A DNA stretch of 64,000 nt from Dromaius novaehollandiae. Its lineage: Eukaryota; Chordata; Aves; Casuariiformes; Dromaiidae. Positions 13,401-27,265 of this stretch are shown piece by piece. The notes under the pieces were generated by a model that saw only the letters and a list, made by a program, of their open reading frames with translations, had not been told where the DNA came from and ran no database searches. The position numbers and the translations under genes were made by a program. The DNA lies in NCBI RefSeq assembly GCF_036370855.1, contig NC_088102.1, forward strand, positions 45,235,835-45,299,834, written 5' to 3'. Position 1 is the first letter of the stretch. Every line of letters begins with the position of its first letter.

Positions 13401-16400
13401 GTTCACTGCTTCCTAGATTTTCCATCCACAGTGATATTTTTCCAACCCGAGGAAATCTCAAGGAGCTGCAAAGTGCAACAGAACACATCATTCTATGCCA
13501 AAAACCCAGCAGAGAACAACCTCCATCACACTGGATCCAAATAACCCAGAAAGGAACCTCATCTCAGGGGAAACATCCCCAGCCACCTCTTGAGGCTTCA
13601 AAGACAACGGGCCAAGTTCTCCTGAAAGCAAGTACTCAGATGTCAGTGGACTTCTGCCAGCAGAGATCTCAGCCCCATGAACAAAACCCAAGCAAATGGG
13701 CACAGAGAAGCTTAGCTGACAAGCTAGAGGAACAGAGAAATTCAGGTCACAAATCTTTTGGATATATGAAGTTCAAGGGGAAGTCTGGTTCTCTCCCAAG
13801 CAGACAGATCACCAAATCCAGTACCATAAGGATGACTTGTTTTTTAGCACCAGTGGAGGTAAAATTGTTCCTTTATTGTTAAGAGTTCAAGTTTTCCCAT
13901 CTTTCTAGCTACCCATCCTACTCAGAGAGCTAAGTTTTCCTGTCAAGTAGAAGGAGCACAGAGAGGGGGAAGGGGCTGCTGAGGTTCTGCTTAAGTAAAA
14001 CCTCCATCCTTCCCTATAGCACAACCATCCCATCAAGGCTACAGCACAGAAAAGTAGCCAGGATCTCTACTTTTGCAGGACAGCCCTATGATACATCATT
14101 CCTCTCAAAAGATATCCTTTGCCTCATGTTCATTTACAGTATTCACAGCATGCAGCCACTTTTTCACCCTCGCATGGGCTCTGGCCCTCAACTATCTCTT
14201 GGCTAGACTTGCCTTGCAGCAACTGAGATCTCAAATGAAACCACGTAACAGCAAACCTGAGGTTTACAGGAACATTGCCTGTCCATGACAGATGACCACT
14301 TGCGGCTGCAAATGGCAACCAGAGAACTCACATACACAAACCGTGACACTAAGAGGCCACCAACCCTCCCTTTTACCCCCATTCCAGCGAGAAGAACAGA
14401 TTGTCTCTGTAGTTGTTCACTTGCATATTCACTTGCATTTTTTCTTGCAAGTCCTCTTTCCAAGTCACTCACCAGACAACACAAGAGACGGAATTTACTG
14501 ATACACATAAGCCAGAACCTCTACAAAAGTTAGGGACACTGAGGCAGCACTAGGTACAGACTAGGAAAGGGGTGGCATAGGCCATCACATTGACATACAC
14601 ATGCAAAGGTAAGGGGCAATCAGGGAGGACACATGACCCAGAATGCAGGACTAGGAGAGAGTGATGCAAGAATCATCTGGAACAACCAGATACAGTCACA
14701 GCCAGGCCACAAGACCAACATCACATTGCATATCCCACGGTAGCCCACTCTCTGCCTAGCCCAGAGTTTCTTGGTAGCTTGCTATGAACTTTAGAGCTGG
14801 GTCTAATGCACATAAGCTGTCTGTAAAACAAAAGGGCAGCCTACAAAGTCTTGAGCAGGAGGATAGGGCATCTCATGGCTCTTCCAAGTAGTCTTTAATC
14901 ACTCTAACGTTTCCATCTGGAAAAAGGATCCTGCCTTCACAGAGCAGCAAGAAGATGGCAGCATTTGAGAATCTCTCAAGTTTTGGAATAATAGGGGTCT
15001 ATGAAAGAGAATGGCCAGAAAGACTGCAGACCTCTGCAGATTACAGCTCCTTGCTAAAGTCAGAGTAGGTGCTGTCTTCAGTTAACTGAGAGGCTGCATT
15101 TCATGCCAAACTAGAAGGTCTGAGGGTCAGAAGCAGATCCCAAGCTTGATGAAGGCAGGCCTTGGTTGTGAAGAACTGCAGCACAGCAACTCGTTCATGA
15201 GATGTTGCGGGTTGCCATAACACTCAGCTCAGGCTCCTGGGCACTGATTTCCAAGCATGACAAGGTAGAAGACATGAACCAAATACCTCAAACACCTTCC
15301 TCTGGAATGACATGACAGCCTATGGAAGGGCCTATGCAAGGTCCAGAATCTCCTTCCTTATATAGCTGAAAAGGTCTGGGGTCATTGGTAAAGAAAGAAC
15401 AGAAAATACATGATTCACCCGAAGGGAAGACAGCATGTTTCCTCTGGATAATTTCCAGGGCCAGTACACTAAAAGATAATCTATAGTCCCTTGGATCACT
15501 GAAAAAGGAGTGGCCCATTTTGCCTTCCAAATCAGGATGAATTTATGTGTGAGAACTACACAGGAACCAGCATGCCACTTGCTGAATTCTGGGTTTCACT
15601 CCAGTTTCATCACATCGAGTTCAGCCTGTCAGCATAGAAACATTCAAAACAAACAGCTGCCAATCCTGTTTGTACCTGACATATCAGATCAGCCTGGTTC
15701 CTCCAGACAAGACAAAATTCAGCTCCTGAGTATCAAATTTGAACAATCAGTTGTTCCAATTTATAAACAAGAACTTAAAACCCATTCCACACATTCTTGG
15801 CTGTCTGAGGAAACTGCCTCCAGGTGGCCTCTCTGCCTCAAACTGAACAGATTCTTACCACATTTGATCTTTCCCAGACGCTCCATCCCTTGTACTGTTT
15901 GCTCTCCTGTTTGCAATATTAATCTTATGTATCTACATTTTCACCCCTTGTTTGCAATTGCAAGCAATTAAAGTTTCCATTGAACACAACTATAGACCAT
16001 GTACTAATTACTCAGCTTCTCAGGCTGCCTCCTATCTCTCCCAGAAAAGGAACGCTCAGCATCAGTTAACAACAAATCAGCAAAAAAGCAATTATACATT
16101 GCCCATACTCCCAAAGCACCCCAACAATATAAATACCTTTGTGAATATGTCCATACATAAAAGAAATATTTTCAGTCTACACTGAAATACAACTACCTCC
16201 CTATAGGATGGAATCCAGAAGTTGCTTAACAACAAAGAGCAAGATGGTAGCCAATATGCAAAGTCTATTCAGCCAAGACTGCTGCTTATCTAAAGCAACA
16301 CTGACTGGTAGCACTGATGGACATGGTAATTCTTCTGAATAGTGCTCTGGTGCCTTTAAAGCATAAATTCAGTTTTTCCTCTCATCTGAAGAGAAGCATT

Positions 16401-19400
16401 TCTAGTACACTTCTGAGACATGAGGCAAGGAACGGCATTCCCATGGTTCCACACCTTCCATGCAGGACCACACTTCTGGAAAGACTGAAGTTTAAAAACT
16501 GAGGTGAAGGTTTCAGCAGCAATGCAGATGTATCAGAACAGGAATTTATATCAAGGTAGCAGTACTGTTCTGAGAAGATCACTCTGTATTAAATGAATCT
16601 GTAAAGCCTACGGGGAAAATATTTGCTTAATTTGCAAATCCTGCTATCTATTTCCAGGTGTTTCTCCTGAAAAATGTCACTCAGCCTTTACACCATGACT
16701 TGAAGCTACCATATGACTTGACTGGCAGCAAAACTACAGTCCAGGGGACCCTTTTCATTCCTAGTTTTGCCAGGCATCATCACCCGGGGATCTCACTTTG
16801 ATGAAAAATTTAAATGGGAATATCCTGGTACTTCGATACTAAGAGAATGCAGACAGATAAAACCTGCTACCAAAAGCTCGTGTTACGGGTTAAACAGCGA
16901 AGTTACAGAGTTCAGGGACAAGGAGAGGACACACTAGAGAGTTCTGGAACGCTGCTATACAAGTTTCACAGAGCTCAGGATGTTTATCAGAGCCACTGTC
17001 AGTAAGAATCTTCTCTAATGTAATTTCTGCTTCTTGCCAGGCTTATGACACAGCTGAGCACTGTTTACATGTGGTTGGTGGATTTTAGTTCTCTGTTGAA
17101 TTCCAAAGTGGATTTAGCCTCTGAGGAAAAAGGAGGTCATACAAGCTACGAGCTCACAGTAGAAGTACTCCAGTACACAACATCTTCCATCTAGATATTC
17201 CCAATAACCAAACATTGCCAGATTTATAAAACCTTCTCAAGAGACTACAGCTCTGCTTGGCTCATGGGTATCAGTGGTTTTCCCCACTGCAGATGGTTGG
17301 GGAAACAGAGCAGGACCTGGCAAGACGTAGGGCAAAGTTAAATTAGGAGTCCACACACTGTCACTAAATCAATGATTCCAGGAGGAAGGATAAATATCAC
17401 AACCCTTTAACATCTTACTGGTGATTACAGTTTTTAACTGATTAAAAAAAAAAATCAGAGAGTCAGACTAAAGAGTGCAAAACGGGAGGATACCTGAGAG
17501 TACGGCAGAGGTGGGAGAAGAACCCAAGAAATGAGGTAGTGGGGATCAGCATTTCCACAGACTGTGCAAAGGTCTTGGCCTGCTGTTCAGGGAGAGCAGA
17601 AAAAATCCCACATCAAGAGAGAGTTTCATCTACATCGGTAAGTGAGAAAGCACTGACAGTCAAATTCTTAAGGCTTGGGATTGAAGTCCAGAGAACATTA
17701 ACAAATGTTCAGCAAGCACAGAGCAGTCTAGCACAGCTTCAGGCTGGAATGAGGAACAAGTTGCCAAAATACAACATCTTCTCTGCAGCTAAATGAAGAA
17801 GAAATTGATAATAGTTGCTTTCATGCTAGAGAATCCAATTTAAGTACCAGCTGCATAGCAAGTGACAGCAGCAGATCATACGAAGGAATAGGAAGCAATC
17901 CTAGGATGAACTTCTAAAGCACACAAGACAAAATGGTAAATCTGTATTCAAACTGAACTGGTCCAAAGAGGCCACCACCATGACAGAGGAAGAACAGAAT
18001 TTACATTGAGACCCAAGAGCCCCAAAGTGCCCAAAGTAAAGCCTACAGGCCAAATTTGGCTCAGATGATTCTGCTGCCCCTGAGGCAGAAGTGCAGCCCT
18101 CAGAGATGGCAATTATGTGCAGCCTTTGGACTCCTGAAAAGTTGCCAGTGCAGCCCAAGGCTGAGCAAAGTTTGGGCTCCCCTGAGATAACCCAGCTAAA
18201 GGCCATGGTCATGCTAAAGGAATATCATGATCTACAGCATCAAATGTTAGTGCCACAAAAAATCTACCTACCTGGTCGGGCCCCATCAAGTGCACCCTGG
18301 TCTGGAGGAACAGAAAGAAAATTATAGCAATACAGTTTTGCATCCTTTCCCAGGAAGTCACCAGGATGCATTCAGTTGCTCTCAGCAATCAAGCGTTCTC
18401 AACTTCATCTTTTCCCCATGCTCCAAAGCAACCTCATCTAACGATTAGAGGTGATAATGGTAACTCATGATTCCTGAGTCTCTCTTGAATTTGCATCCAA
18501 TTCTGTGTAATCATAGTCAATTTTCTGACCCCTACCGTTATGCTTCTCGCACATGCAAACTGGCAGCTGCAGTACCGCCCCTTTTAACAGGGTTAAGTGC
18601 ACCTAATTGTGAATGTCAAGGGCCTTTGAACAACCTTAGAAGTGTACAGAGGACGGTATCATATTGTATGAATAATACATTCATAAGATTGTTTTGCAAG
18701 AAGCTAAATTTCACAATAAGCAGAATATGAGGACAATTTAGACTCCAATGCATCCATGGCTTTCTAAAAATCTTTCTATTAGACTCTTAACAAAATATAA
18801 ACTGCCAATTTCCTCTGGGCAGCGAGAAATCTGTGAAGGCATTTACTGCCATCCCCAACCCCTTTCCATCACTTCTACACCTATATACTCAACAGACTCA
18901 ACAACTGTCTATTAAGACCTATAGGGGACTGCTTAGAGCAGGGCTATTTTAGAAACTCTCAGTTCCCTTGATCGCGCTTGTCAAAAAATGGGGCACAAGC
19001 TGGGCTTCCTTTGAGAGGGCCCAGTTCACCAGCAGCAACTCAAACTGTACCATACCAATACTCTAAAATAAATAAATAAATAAATAAATATCACCAAAGC
19101 CAGAAAGTACATCCAAATGCAGCAGAAATGCAGGCATCTTGTGTTAATGGAGACAATAATAACATACCATACCGGAGGGGAGCATGGTTAAGAGGCCTCT
19201 GCAGACCCAGCTAGACACCAAAAACACACCACAACATACTTTCAACAGAAGTTTTGTCTGCAGCTTCAGCCTTTGCTCCTTTGGTGAAACAGCAGCTACC
19301 AGTGCTCCTGGACTGATTGATTTTCCCATGTCACTCATTAGAGACAGCAGCAAATCATCAGCATTAGCCACAAGTTTGTCACCAGCAGGCGTACGGGATG

Positions 19401-22400
19401 GCACCAACAACAGCCAGCCACAATGCTTTTTAAAGCAAGTTTGGTACCAGACACCAAAAAAAGAGTCACCATCAAAATTGCTGGAGTGCAATCCAGTAAT
19501 ACCCAAGAAGGGACACCCCCAGCTCTACCCTCTGCTTTTCCTCTTTGACAGCAGCAAATCTTACGATACCCCAGCATCGAGCCTTCTCTGCAAGGGCACA
19601 GCCCTACAAACTGCCAGTTAATGGTGAGAGGCAGCAGATTTCCCACAAACAAACTAGCAGAAACATGCTCAGCATGTTTCTCAGCAGTGCTTTGATGTCA
19701 TTGGGCAGGGACTACATAGCTTAAGTAAATGGCAATAGCTACTTTCTCGACAATTTCCAAAAGGGAGAATTCCCTTCAGAATTTCCGCACTTACTGGGGA
19801 AAATGGGAATTCTGATGCACCTCATAGCTACAGCTTTGCATGCTGATTGCAAAGGTAAGATCAGTATTTCTGACTGGGCAAAAGAATAAGCAAGGAACAA
19901 CACACCACCAAGGAGCTGTTCAAGAGCCCTGATCTTTCGATATATCCCCAGACTTCCTGTAGGAATTGGCATCTCCAGATACCTCCTTCAGACTGTTACT
20001 AACCATCTACCATATCATCGCAATTCAGATTCTGTTGCACTGTAGTTTGCCACAGTCCCCAAGGAGACAGAAGCAGCACCTTTGCCATATAAAAACTAGC
20101 AGCAGGATACAGAAACTCTTAAACTTAACTGAAGTTTGGGGTAGTTCCTCAGTAGCTTTCAACCACAAGCCTGTGTTTCCTCCAATGCCACATGATGTGA
20201 GCAAGTAAAAAAAAAGCCACACTACAGAAGTGGTGTGTACAGTGAAATCGAGCCGCCTGTGCTCCAAATTCTAGCCATGCATACAGACAAATTTGTCTGC
20301 TACAATGCCCACAACAAGAGGAACTCAGAGTCCAGAACAGCACACCCACGCAGAGACCTCTCCAGGGCCAACATAAGATATTCCAGAAACACGCACCGTA
20401 AGGCAAGTCAGAAAGTCCAGAATAAGATTATTTTGTGCATTTTTTGGAAACTGAATCCCAGAACCAAAAGAAGGCATCCCATACTAAACTATTCTGATTC
20501 ATAACAGTGGCATGGTAACCTCTTGGAACTGTGGTCTGGGGTGGGGGGATCTGAGAGCCTTATGCCTCCATCTTCCCCCACCACGAGGGACAGCAATGAC
20601 ACGGCTGCTCCTTAGCAGCAGACAAAAAGCAGTGCACCACGGACAGCATATTCCACAAAGATCAAGCCCTCAGATGAGATAGGAGCGTAGAGCACAAAGG
20701 AGAGTCCCCATGAGACCACTGTACTATTTTGAAGTGGAAAACAAAACAAAGAAACCTATTTTCAGGGAAATTCTGCAACATGTTTTTGAGTAATTTCCTT
20801 CCTCTGTGGGCCAGATAGCAAGGATATTCAAATCCAATATGCCTTGCATTGAATCACAAATTAAAGTTTAGCTAGAAAATGTGTGTACTAACTTTTTGTA
20901 CTCATAACTGGGTTTTTAATAAGCTATTGTCTATTAACACTGTGCACCCATCCCTCAAGAAACAATTACTATTCTGACCGCACAGGATAACTCTGGGCTC
21001 ACGGAGCTCAGTCCGAGGTTGGGAATCAGCCTTCTGCTTTTGGCTCAAAATAGCATCAGCATCCCAGAATATATTTCAGGGAAGACACAGACAGAATTAC
21101 CCATATGCTTTCTGCCCTGAAGTGCTGGGCAGGGAAGGACTAGGAAGTAAAAGATCATAATAACAGCAGATTGAATAAAACTACACTTGATCTGCTGCCA
21201 TTTGCTACTATGTACAAGAGAGGCAGGGTGAGGACGCTCCTTTCAGGCTCAGTGCGGAGAGCTTTCCTTGCACCCAAAGCATAACTTGTCAGCAGAGTCG
21301 GATCCAAACAGATCAATTTTAATCACCCAGGCTACTTCTGATAGGATTTTTCCAGATTTTCACAGATTGTTTGCCTCCTACAATAGCCCAGAAAGCACCA
21401 CCTGTCTGATTCTCTGAACAGTTAACATTATTAATTACTGTCCAAGAAAACTGAAAAAACTCACTCAGAGCACAGATTATGATTCAGGCCCCTTTGATCA
21501 ACTTCATAAATCCTGCTTCCAGGAGACAAGACACCAATGAGCCTCAAAACTATATGTCATCACTATCTGGAGCTGTGCTACTAGGTCTTCCCTGCCCTAG
21601 AAAGGCATCGCACCACCTTCTGGGTGGGAGACACTCACAAGATTTTACATAAATAAAATTGGTGAAAAACAGTCAGTAGTAGCCAACAGCAGATGCTTCT
21701 ATGAAAGGCTTTTTAAAGAGATGCATGAAAGGGATGGACAACTCACCAGAAACACAAATTTAAGCCATGATGGGGAAGAAATTTCTTTCATAACACAGCC
21801 ATACCTTCCAGTCAGCCATCATACCCTCCTGAAATCCTTTCAGGAAGGTAGAAAGTTCTTCCTTTACTACCCTAGACATCTGTGTCAAATGGCTGCTTTC
21901 CAACAGCAGCACTAGACACATCTCAGTGATACTCTGCTCAGAGAGCTTGTAAAAAAACATTGTTACCTTGGAATAGCGGTTCCACAGAAAGACTGGTGCT
22001 TACCTCAGAAGGTAGCGCACAAAGTGTGTCCCTGGTTCAGGCGACATTCCAGTCTTATCAATGGCTCTGATCTAAGCTGTCTGCTAAGTGCTTAGGCTTT
22101 TTCTGAAGTGAACAGAAGTATCATTTAACTCATCAGCCCCCAAAGTTCAGAAACAATGGTTACCTCTGTCATTTTCATTCCAAATATTCTAGTTATTATC
22201 ACTGACATAGCAGAGTCCACACATCTGCCTCATCCCAATTTCAGCAGTAGGGAGAACAAGGTGCAGAGCCATATCAACTCTGGTCCTGGAACTGGGGTTC
22301 CTGAAAGCTCCATGGAAAAGAAGGTTACTAATACATTTGTGAATCAAAGCACTAAAAAGAGAATTTAAAAGGCACAGGGGCCCAAAGGCTGAACAACTCG

Positions 22401-24380
22401 CCTGTCATTCTGAGCAGCCAAGGCACAGAGAGACAAATAAGAATGAAGTTTTGAATTTACCATTATCACTGTGTTCCTAAAAGATGTAATTTGAGAGGTC
22501 AGGAGAAAGAAACCTTATATTAGGTGACAGCCAAGGAAAGAACAGTGTCAGGACAACTCTTACCAAGGCAACTGCCTGAGAATCTTCCCTCTCCAGTCAA
22601 ACCCTACTGCAGAACGACCTCTAATCAAAAGGACTCCAGCTTACGACTCTGCTTCTCTTGAACTTCACATGTCGGGCAGGGACCAGGGTACATACAAAAG
22701 GCAGGAGATGGCTATAGATAATCAAGGAGGAAGTGTGAATCAAGTCACAACAGCTTGAAGTGGCTTTTTGTAACAGGGCACACAGAACGAACCAGAATTA
22801 CCTTCTCTCAGCCTTACCACAGCAACACAAAGGAGCTCCTGGAAGTAACTTGCCAAAGGTTAATATAATTAAAATAATATTTACAAGACAACCACAAGGA
22901 AGAAATCAGCATGCTTGTGATTCACAGTTCACGGAATGATCAGCTCCTTCCTTGCAGTGGGCCTTGTGCATAGTCCCCTCATTCCAGACTTCTCAAAAAT
23001 GCTGTATAGGGATAGGATGGTAAGCTCTGGTCATTCGGACATAATAGTCAGCTGCTAAGCCTACTGTGGATTACTCAGTCAGCTGAGGAGCTTGCAACCG
23101 TACTGCATAACTAGATAATTTCTGTGGCATTATCATGCAGAATCCACATCTTCCACTGAGGATATAGCCAAGAGCTACATCTAAAACACTTCAGCTAAAG
23201 CAACTGAGCCCCACTAATAATATAATCAAGACAGCAAGACCCACGAAAGAATGCAAGTCGAATCAAGATCAATGGAAAATTAACGCAAACATTCAAGAAG
23301 TTTGGTGCTCCTTCTCCTTACAATGCCAGCTGTCCTTGCCGCTTGGGCCTGGCATACAGCAGATGCCTCCACAGCACCATTAACAAGGCCCTTCCTGACC
23401 CCATCTGCAAAAACATCATGAGAGGAAACAGAGAGAAAAGAGCCTTACCTGCTACTTCCACGATGTGGTGCCTGGCGATATCATAGTAGGGATCATCCCA
23501 CCGCAGGTGAGTGACAGGCTCAGGAGAGCCTTTGGAGTCCTCTGCACAAAACACAAGGAATAAACAATTAGCAGAAGGGATGTAGAGCACCTTGGCAAGG
23601 GGCAGAGCAACAGAGATAGAGGGCTGGGAACAAATGGCTCCACAACGTGGGGGTACTCACGTATGAACCCAGCCACTCTGGAAACCTGCCTCCAAAATTC
23701 TAAGTGCCAAGGTCACCACCATGGCTGCTTAGAGCAGGAGGACCTTAACATCCTCCCTTGATGGATGGCTGTCCAATGCCTTGGGGCTAACTCTCTTGAT
23801 CTCTTTGGGCAACACAGTCCACAGAATAGTGTTTGTCTGGTTCCTGCAGGCTTTCACAACAACAACTCAGATCTCCAGTCCCACCTCCCACATGGAAGTC
23901 CAAGACCTTTCCAACCAGGAAGACCAAGCTATCTTGCAAGAGACCATAACAGAGGACACTCAAGGACTTACAGCATGTCTGTACTGTCAGCATCAAAGTG
24001 CAGCCAGCCCCTGGACTGACAAGAGTATATTAATATCAGCTGACGTTGATTTTTTAGTTTAGTTTTTTTTAGCTGTTCAATGGCAGGGCTAATTCATTTG
24101 GGTGTGGTGCAACATTAATGTATCAACAAACTTTCAAATGGAGCTGGGACTCTTTGTATATGTAGATACGGTCGTGGTGTTACAGGATAAATGATTTCTT
24201 TTTGGCCTAAACCCAGACCCTAAGCAAGCAGGAATACTCACCTGATTTGGGGAAAGCAGGGACTTCATCCACTGGCCAGTCCTTATCATCTATGGAGGCC
24301 AGTTTGAGCTGGCTGAGGGATTGGTTGGTATCATCCAAATTCAGGTCATCCTGAAGCTCTGACAGCGGGTCTGTGGCCAT
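6917..24380 (-). CDS. ARHGAP1: ARHGAP1 (p50RhoGAP), 12 coding exons, 437 aa
   Basis: Cytosolic GTPase-activating protein for Cdc42, Rac and Rho; family knowledge gives an N-terminal Sec14/BCH lipid- and prenyl-binding domain, a proline-rich linker and a C-terminal RhoGAP domain. Coding exons in transcript order: 24380-24242, 23541-23449, 12736-12649, 12419-12288, 11797-11711, 11087-10989, 10404-10297, 9360-9284, 8881-8804, 8248-8120, 7898-7795, 7096-6917. All have AG acceptors and GT donors, and phases join cleanly to 1314 nt. The start ATG at 24380 has a good Kozak context and gives [13 protein letters not shown], close to human [11 protein letters not shown]. Human protein is 439 aa. The arginine finger is in GIFRRS (Arg283). 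A possible splice acceptor puts the upstream end of this exon at 24392, so one or more noncoding first exons are expected, probably in the CpG island near 29 kb. Intron 2 is unusually long (10.7 kb). Confidence 0.95.
9967..10063. repeat. Perfect 37-bp inverted repeat with 23-nt spacer
   Basis: Left arm 9967-10003 and right arm 10027-10063 are exact reverse complements over all 37 bases. The spacer is 10004-10026. It lies in the ARHGAP1 intron between exons 9360-9284 and 10404-10297. No transposon termini or target duplications are evident. See findings. Confidence 0.95.
10989..12736 (-). CDS. ARHGAP1: ARHGAP1 exons encoding the Sec14/BCH domain core
   Basis: Four exons (12736-12649, 12419-12288, 11797-11711, 11087-10989) encode residues about 78-213: [19 protein letters not shown], then the [12 protein letters not shown] and [11 protein letters not shown] motifs typical of the ARHGAP1 CRAL-TRIO-like domain. 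In the human protein this part binds prenylated small GTPases and supports endosomal targeting. The sequence is close to human throughout with no lost motifs. Confidence 0.93.
12737..23448 (-). other. ARHGAP1 intron 2, no recognised gene
   Basis: A 10.7-kb intron. I see no exon-like conserved protein, RNA gene or clear transposon on either strand. Open frames of up to 222 codons (13214-13882 plus strand) look like chance. An (AAAT)n microsatellite lies at 19065-19090. A stretch near 18030-18200 faintly recalls nonautonomous hAT-type repeats, but not strongly enough to call. Confidence 0.5.
19065..19090. repeat. (AAAT)n microsatellite
   Basis: Six consecutive AAAT units inside ARHGAP1 intron 2. 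Confidence 0.9.
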
Positions 24381-26903
24381 GGTCCCCAAATACTGCAGTT
24401 TGTTTTGCAGAGTCTAGAAGGAATACTGCAGAGGTTGCTAGGTCAGACACTGAGATCACACTGTTTCCCTCCCTGAAGCTCTTCTTCTCTTCACTGATCT
24501 CTCCAAAAGCTTCCCATAACATACCTTTAGCTCTTCAGAGGTCATTCTTCCCCTTCCCCTCAAGGCAGAAAGGCATAAACTCCCCCTCCTCCAAAGCCAG
24601 AAGCACTAACACATGTCACATTCTTTCCCATAGGCTCCATCAGGAGCCTGTATCAACCCTCAGTGAGTCTCTGCTTGGCCACACCTGTGTCCAGATTAGG
24701 TTCTCTCCTGAAATGGGAGCAGTAGCAAGAAGCAGAGGAAGGCGACAGGCTACGCCAGCCCCCGCCTGATACGCTCCCTGTACCAGCTATCGGCTCCCCT
24801 TCCCCCTCAAAGGGCTGGCACAAAGCCCAGCTGTTTCCACAGTTGTGCCCAGTGCTGGAAGCTTTCCCAGGAATCACCACCCCCCACCATAAGAGAGGGC
24901 CAGAGCTCTCAGCAGCAGCAAAATGGGTGCTTCAGCGTGCTGGGATCTGAACACAGAAGTGAGTAACTCAGAGCTTCTTAAAACAAGATTTCAGAGGCTG
25001 AGCCAGTAAGACAGGGAAAACAACACACAGACAACCCAGATCTCCTTTCAGCATCACCCAGCAAATCCTTTCTTCTACATGATAGCAAGCAGCACAGGGA
25101 TAATCTCTTATATTAAAGCTATATTGCTAGAACAAGCACTTTTCACCAAGCATGCCAAAATGCTGAGGAGACCAAGGAATTAAGACGGTCCAGGAAACAA
25201 TAGAGCATTCATTGTGTTTGCTGTTGTTTGCAAATATTTCTCGCTCTCGCTTGGAGCAGTACACACGTCAAACCCAGGACTGAGCTAGCACAGCACACAG
25301 CACCTCCTAAGGGTACCGACTCTTAGGGAAGTCCCCTAGGAAACAGCTACCATCATCTAACATCAGTGTCCTGGAAATAAGCAAGGAAACACGGGATAGG
25401 AAAAACATGCAGATCTAGAGGGCTCACACAGACCAAAATTATCATCACCACGAGGACAGTAATTCAGCAGCCAACAGGCAGCAAGCCAGGAGGAACTATA
25501 ACAAAACAAGCAAAAATGACACCTTGCATCAGCAAGACACTGCAACATTGCTCCTCGGGCAGGCTTGTGCTTGTTTTGCAGATGATCTAAGGAGACTTAC
25601 AGTGCCTTTGCGTGGAAACATTATATTCATAATGGAGTTATTTTCTTGGGCAGAATGGAGGGGGGCTGACATTTTGCCCCCTCCATCCCTAGAGCATGAA
25701 TGTGTGCATCTATCCAGCAGATGATGATGAAACAGCTACACAGATATGAGCACAGAGAATGAAAACTCTGAGAGACCGAACATCCGAAGGTGTCATGTCC
25801 ATGCTCAGGGTAACACTGAGCTTTGGTACATTTTGAGAGGGCAGGAAATTGGATATTCAGTGTTTGTCCCCCACCCCAGAGATCTCTCCAAGGGTTACTG
25901 TGTCCTGTCATCCCTTATCTCTTACTCACCAGTTTATAACCAGCTTCCACTTCCCTGTGGCTCCCAAATGGCTGGAAGCTATTGCAAAACAAATGAAATG
26001 AGATCCCCAAAATAGGAAAGAGCAAGACATATATGGGCAGTGGATCACCAAGGCAGTTCAGCAAATACACAGGGCCTGACAGCTCCAGCCAGCCAGAGAC
26101 CCAAGCAAAATTAATACGCGGTCCCATGAGGGCTGGGGGAGCTGTTTGACCTCCTCTGTTCTCAAAGGGACAGGGAGCAAGAAATCAGGCTCCCTTTCAC
26201 CATGAGCTCATGTTGGAACCATGCAGCAGCAGAGCCAAGTGACAACCAACTCCCCACCCCTAGCAACAGATCTGATTTCTATGGTAACACCAGGCACCAA
26301 TTCCTATGACTCAGTGTGCTTCAAGTATCCTCCGCTGCAGCTCAGCAGCCCCACAACCCAGCGCTGCACACTGATGTTCGCACGGAGGAAGCATCCACAG
26401 CCCCAGGGTTGTCTGCTGCTCTTGTCAGCCCCTGAGCATACCCTGCTCTCGGGGACTTCCCGGCCCAGGTGGGAAGAGAGGACCCAGTTTCAGCTGCTGC
26501 CCAGGAGGTGCCTTTTGTGTTAAGTTCTTAGAAAGCAAGGTCCAAAAGTGCTCAGGGACCAAACCCAAGTGTTCCTACAGAGCAGTGACAATACTGTCAG
26601 AGGGCTGGCAAGACGCTAAGTTTTCTCACTACAAGAAGGATCACAATTTGGCTTCAGAGACAACTTACAGCACTTCACCTGTGGCATAAGTGCTGATTAT
26701 TAGACAGCACCAAGGGATTTCCCCATAAGCCTACTTCTGAGAGTAATCCCAGTGTGGCACCATGTGGAAGAAGGAAGTAGTCAGTCGTATCCTTACAGTT
26801 CCACACTAGAAAAAAGAGCCCAAGGGGTAACGCACTTGCCAAAACTCTTCCTTACCCTTTGGGCAGGCAGACCAGACTCCCCAGATATCCCCACGTGCTT
26901 TTT

Positions 26904-26927
26904 GCAGGCAGGCAGGCAGGCAGGCAG
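26904..26927. repeat. (GGCA)n microsatellite
   Basis: Six tandem GCAG/GGCA units. Confidence 0.85.
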
Positions 26928-27205
26928 CTCTGTTCTTTAGCTCTAGGTTAGTGTTTCATGACAGAAACATTAATGGAAGAGGGATCCAGAGCAGAAGAGC
27001 TCTTAGATTTTTTGTTCTTCTTGTGACCTTGTCTGTAGCTATCAGAGAGCTCTAAAGGGCTTTTCACAGAATCTCCCCCACTCCTTTTCCAACAGTGCAA
27101 AAGACAAAAGTACAGGGTCTCACATCAGATAACCCTCGAGCATTTTAGAGAAACAGTGTCCTCTAAGTGCCTAGCAATAATGAGGCACTGAGAAAGAGAG
27201 ATCCA

Positions 27206-27265
27206 GAATGGAGAGGTAGGATGTAAGAAACTTAGGAACGGAGAGGTAAGATGTAAGAAACTTAG
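27206..27265. repeat. 30-bp tandem duplication, two units
   Basis: Units 27206-27235 and 27236-27265 differ at only two positions, so the duplication is recent. Confidence 0.85.

Noticed and set aside
13214-13882. 222-codon plus-strand open frame in ARHGAP1 intron 2
   Set aside because: Composition is Q/S/K-rich without domain pattern or recognisable family, and no flanking splice or promoter support. Frames this size are expected by chance in a long intron.
15510-15971. 153-codon plus-strand open frame in ARHGAP1 intron 2
   Set aside because: No domain, no family resemblance, low-complexity composition.
18030-18210. Stretch recalling nonautonomous hAT-type repeats
   Set aside because: Only short, vague word similarity; no terminal inverted repeats or target duplication found.
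19144-19621. Overlapping open frames on both strands in ARHGAP1 intron 2
   Set aside because: Both-strand openness indicates composition, not coding. No family resemblance.
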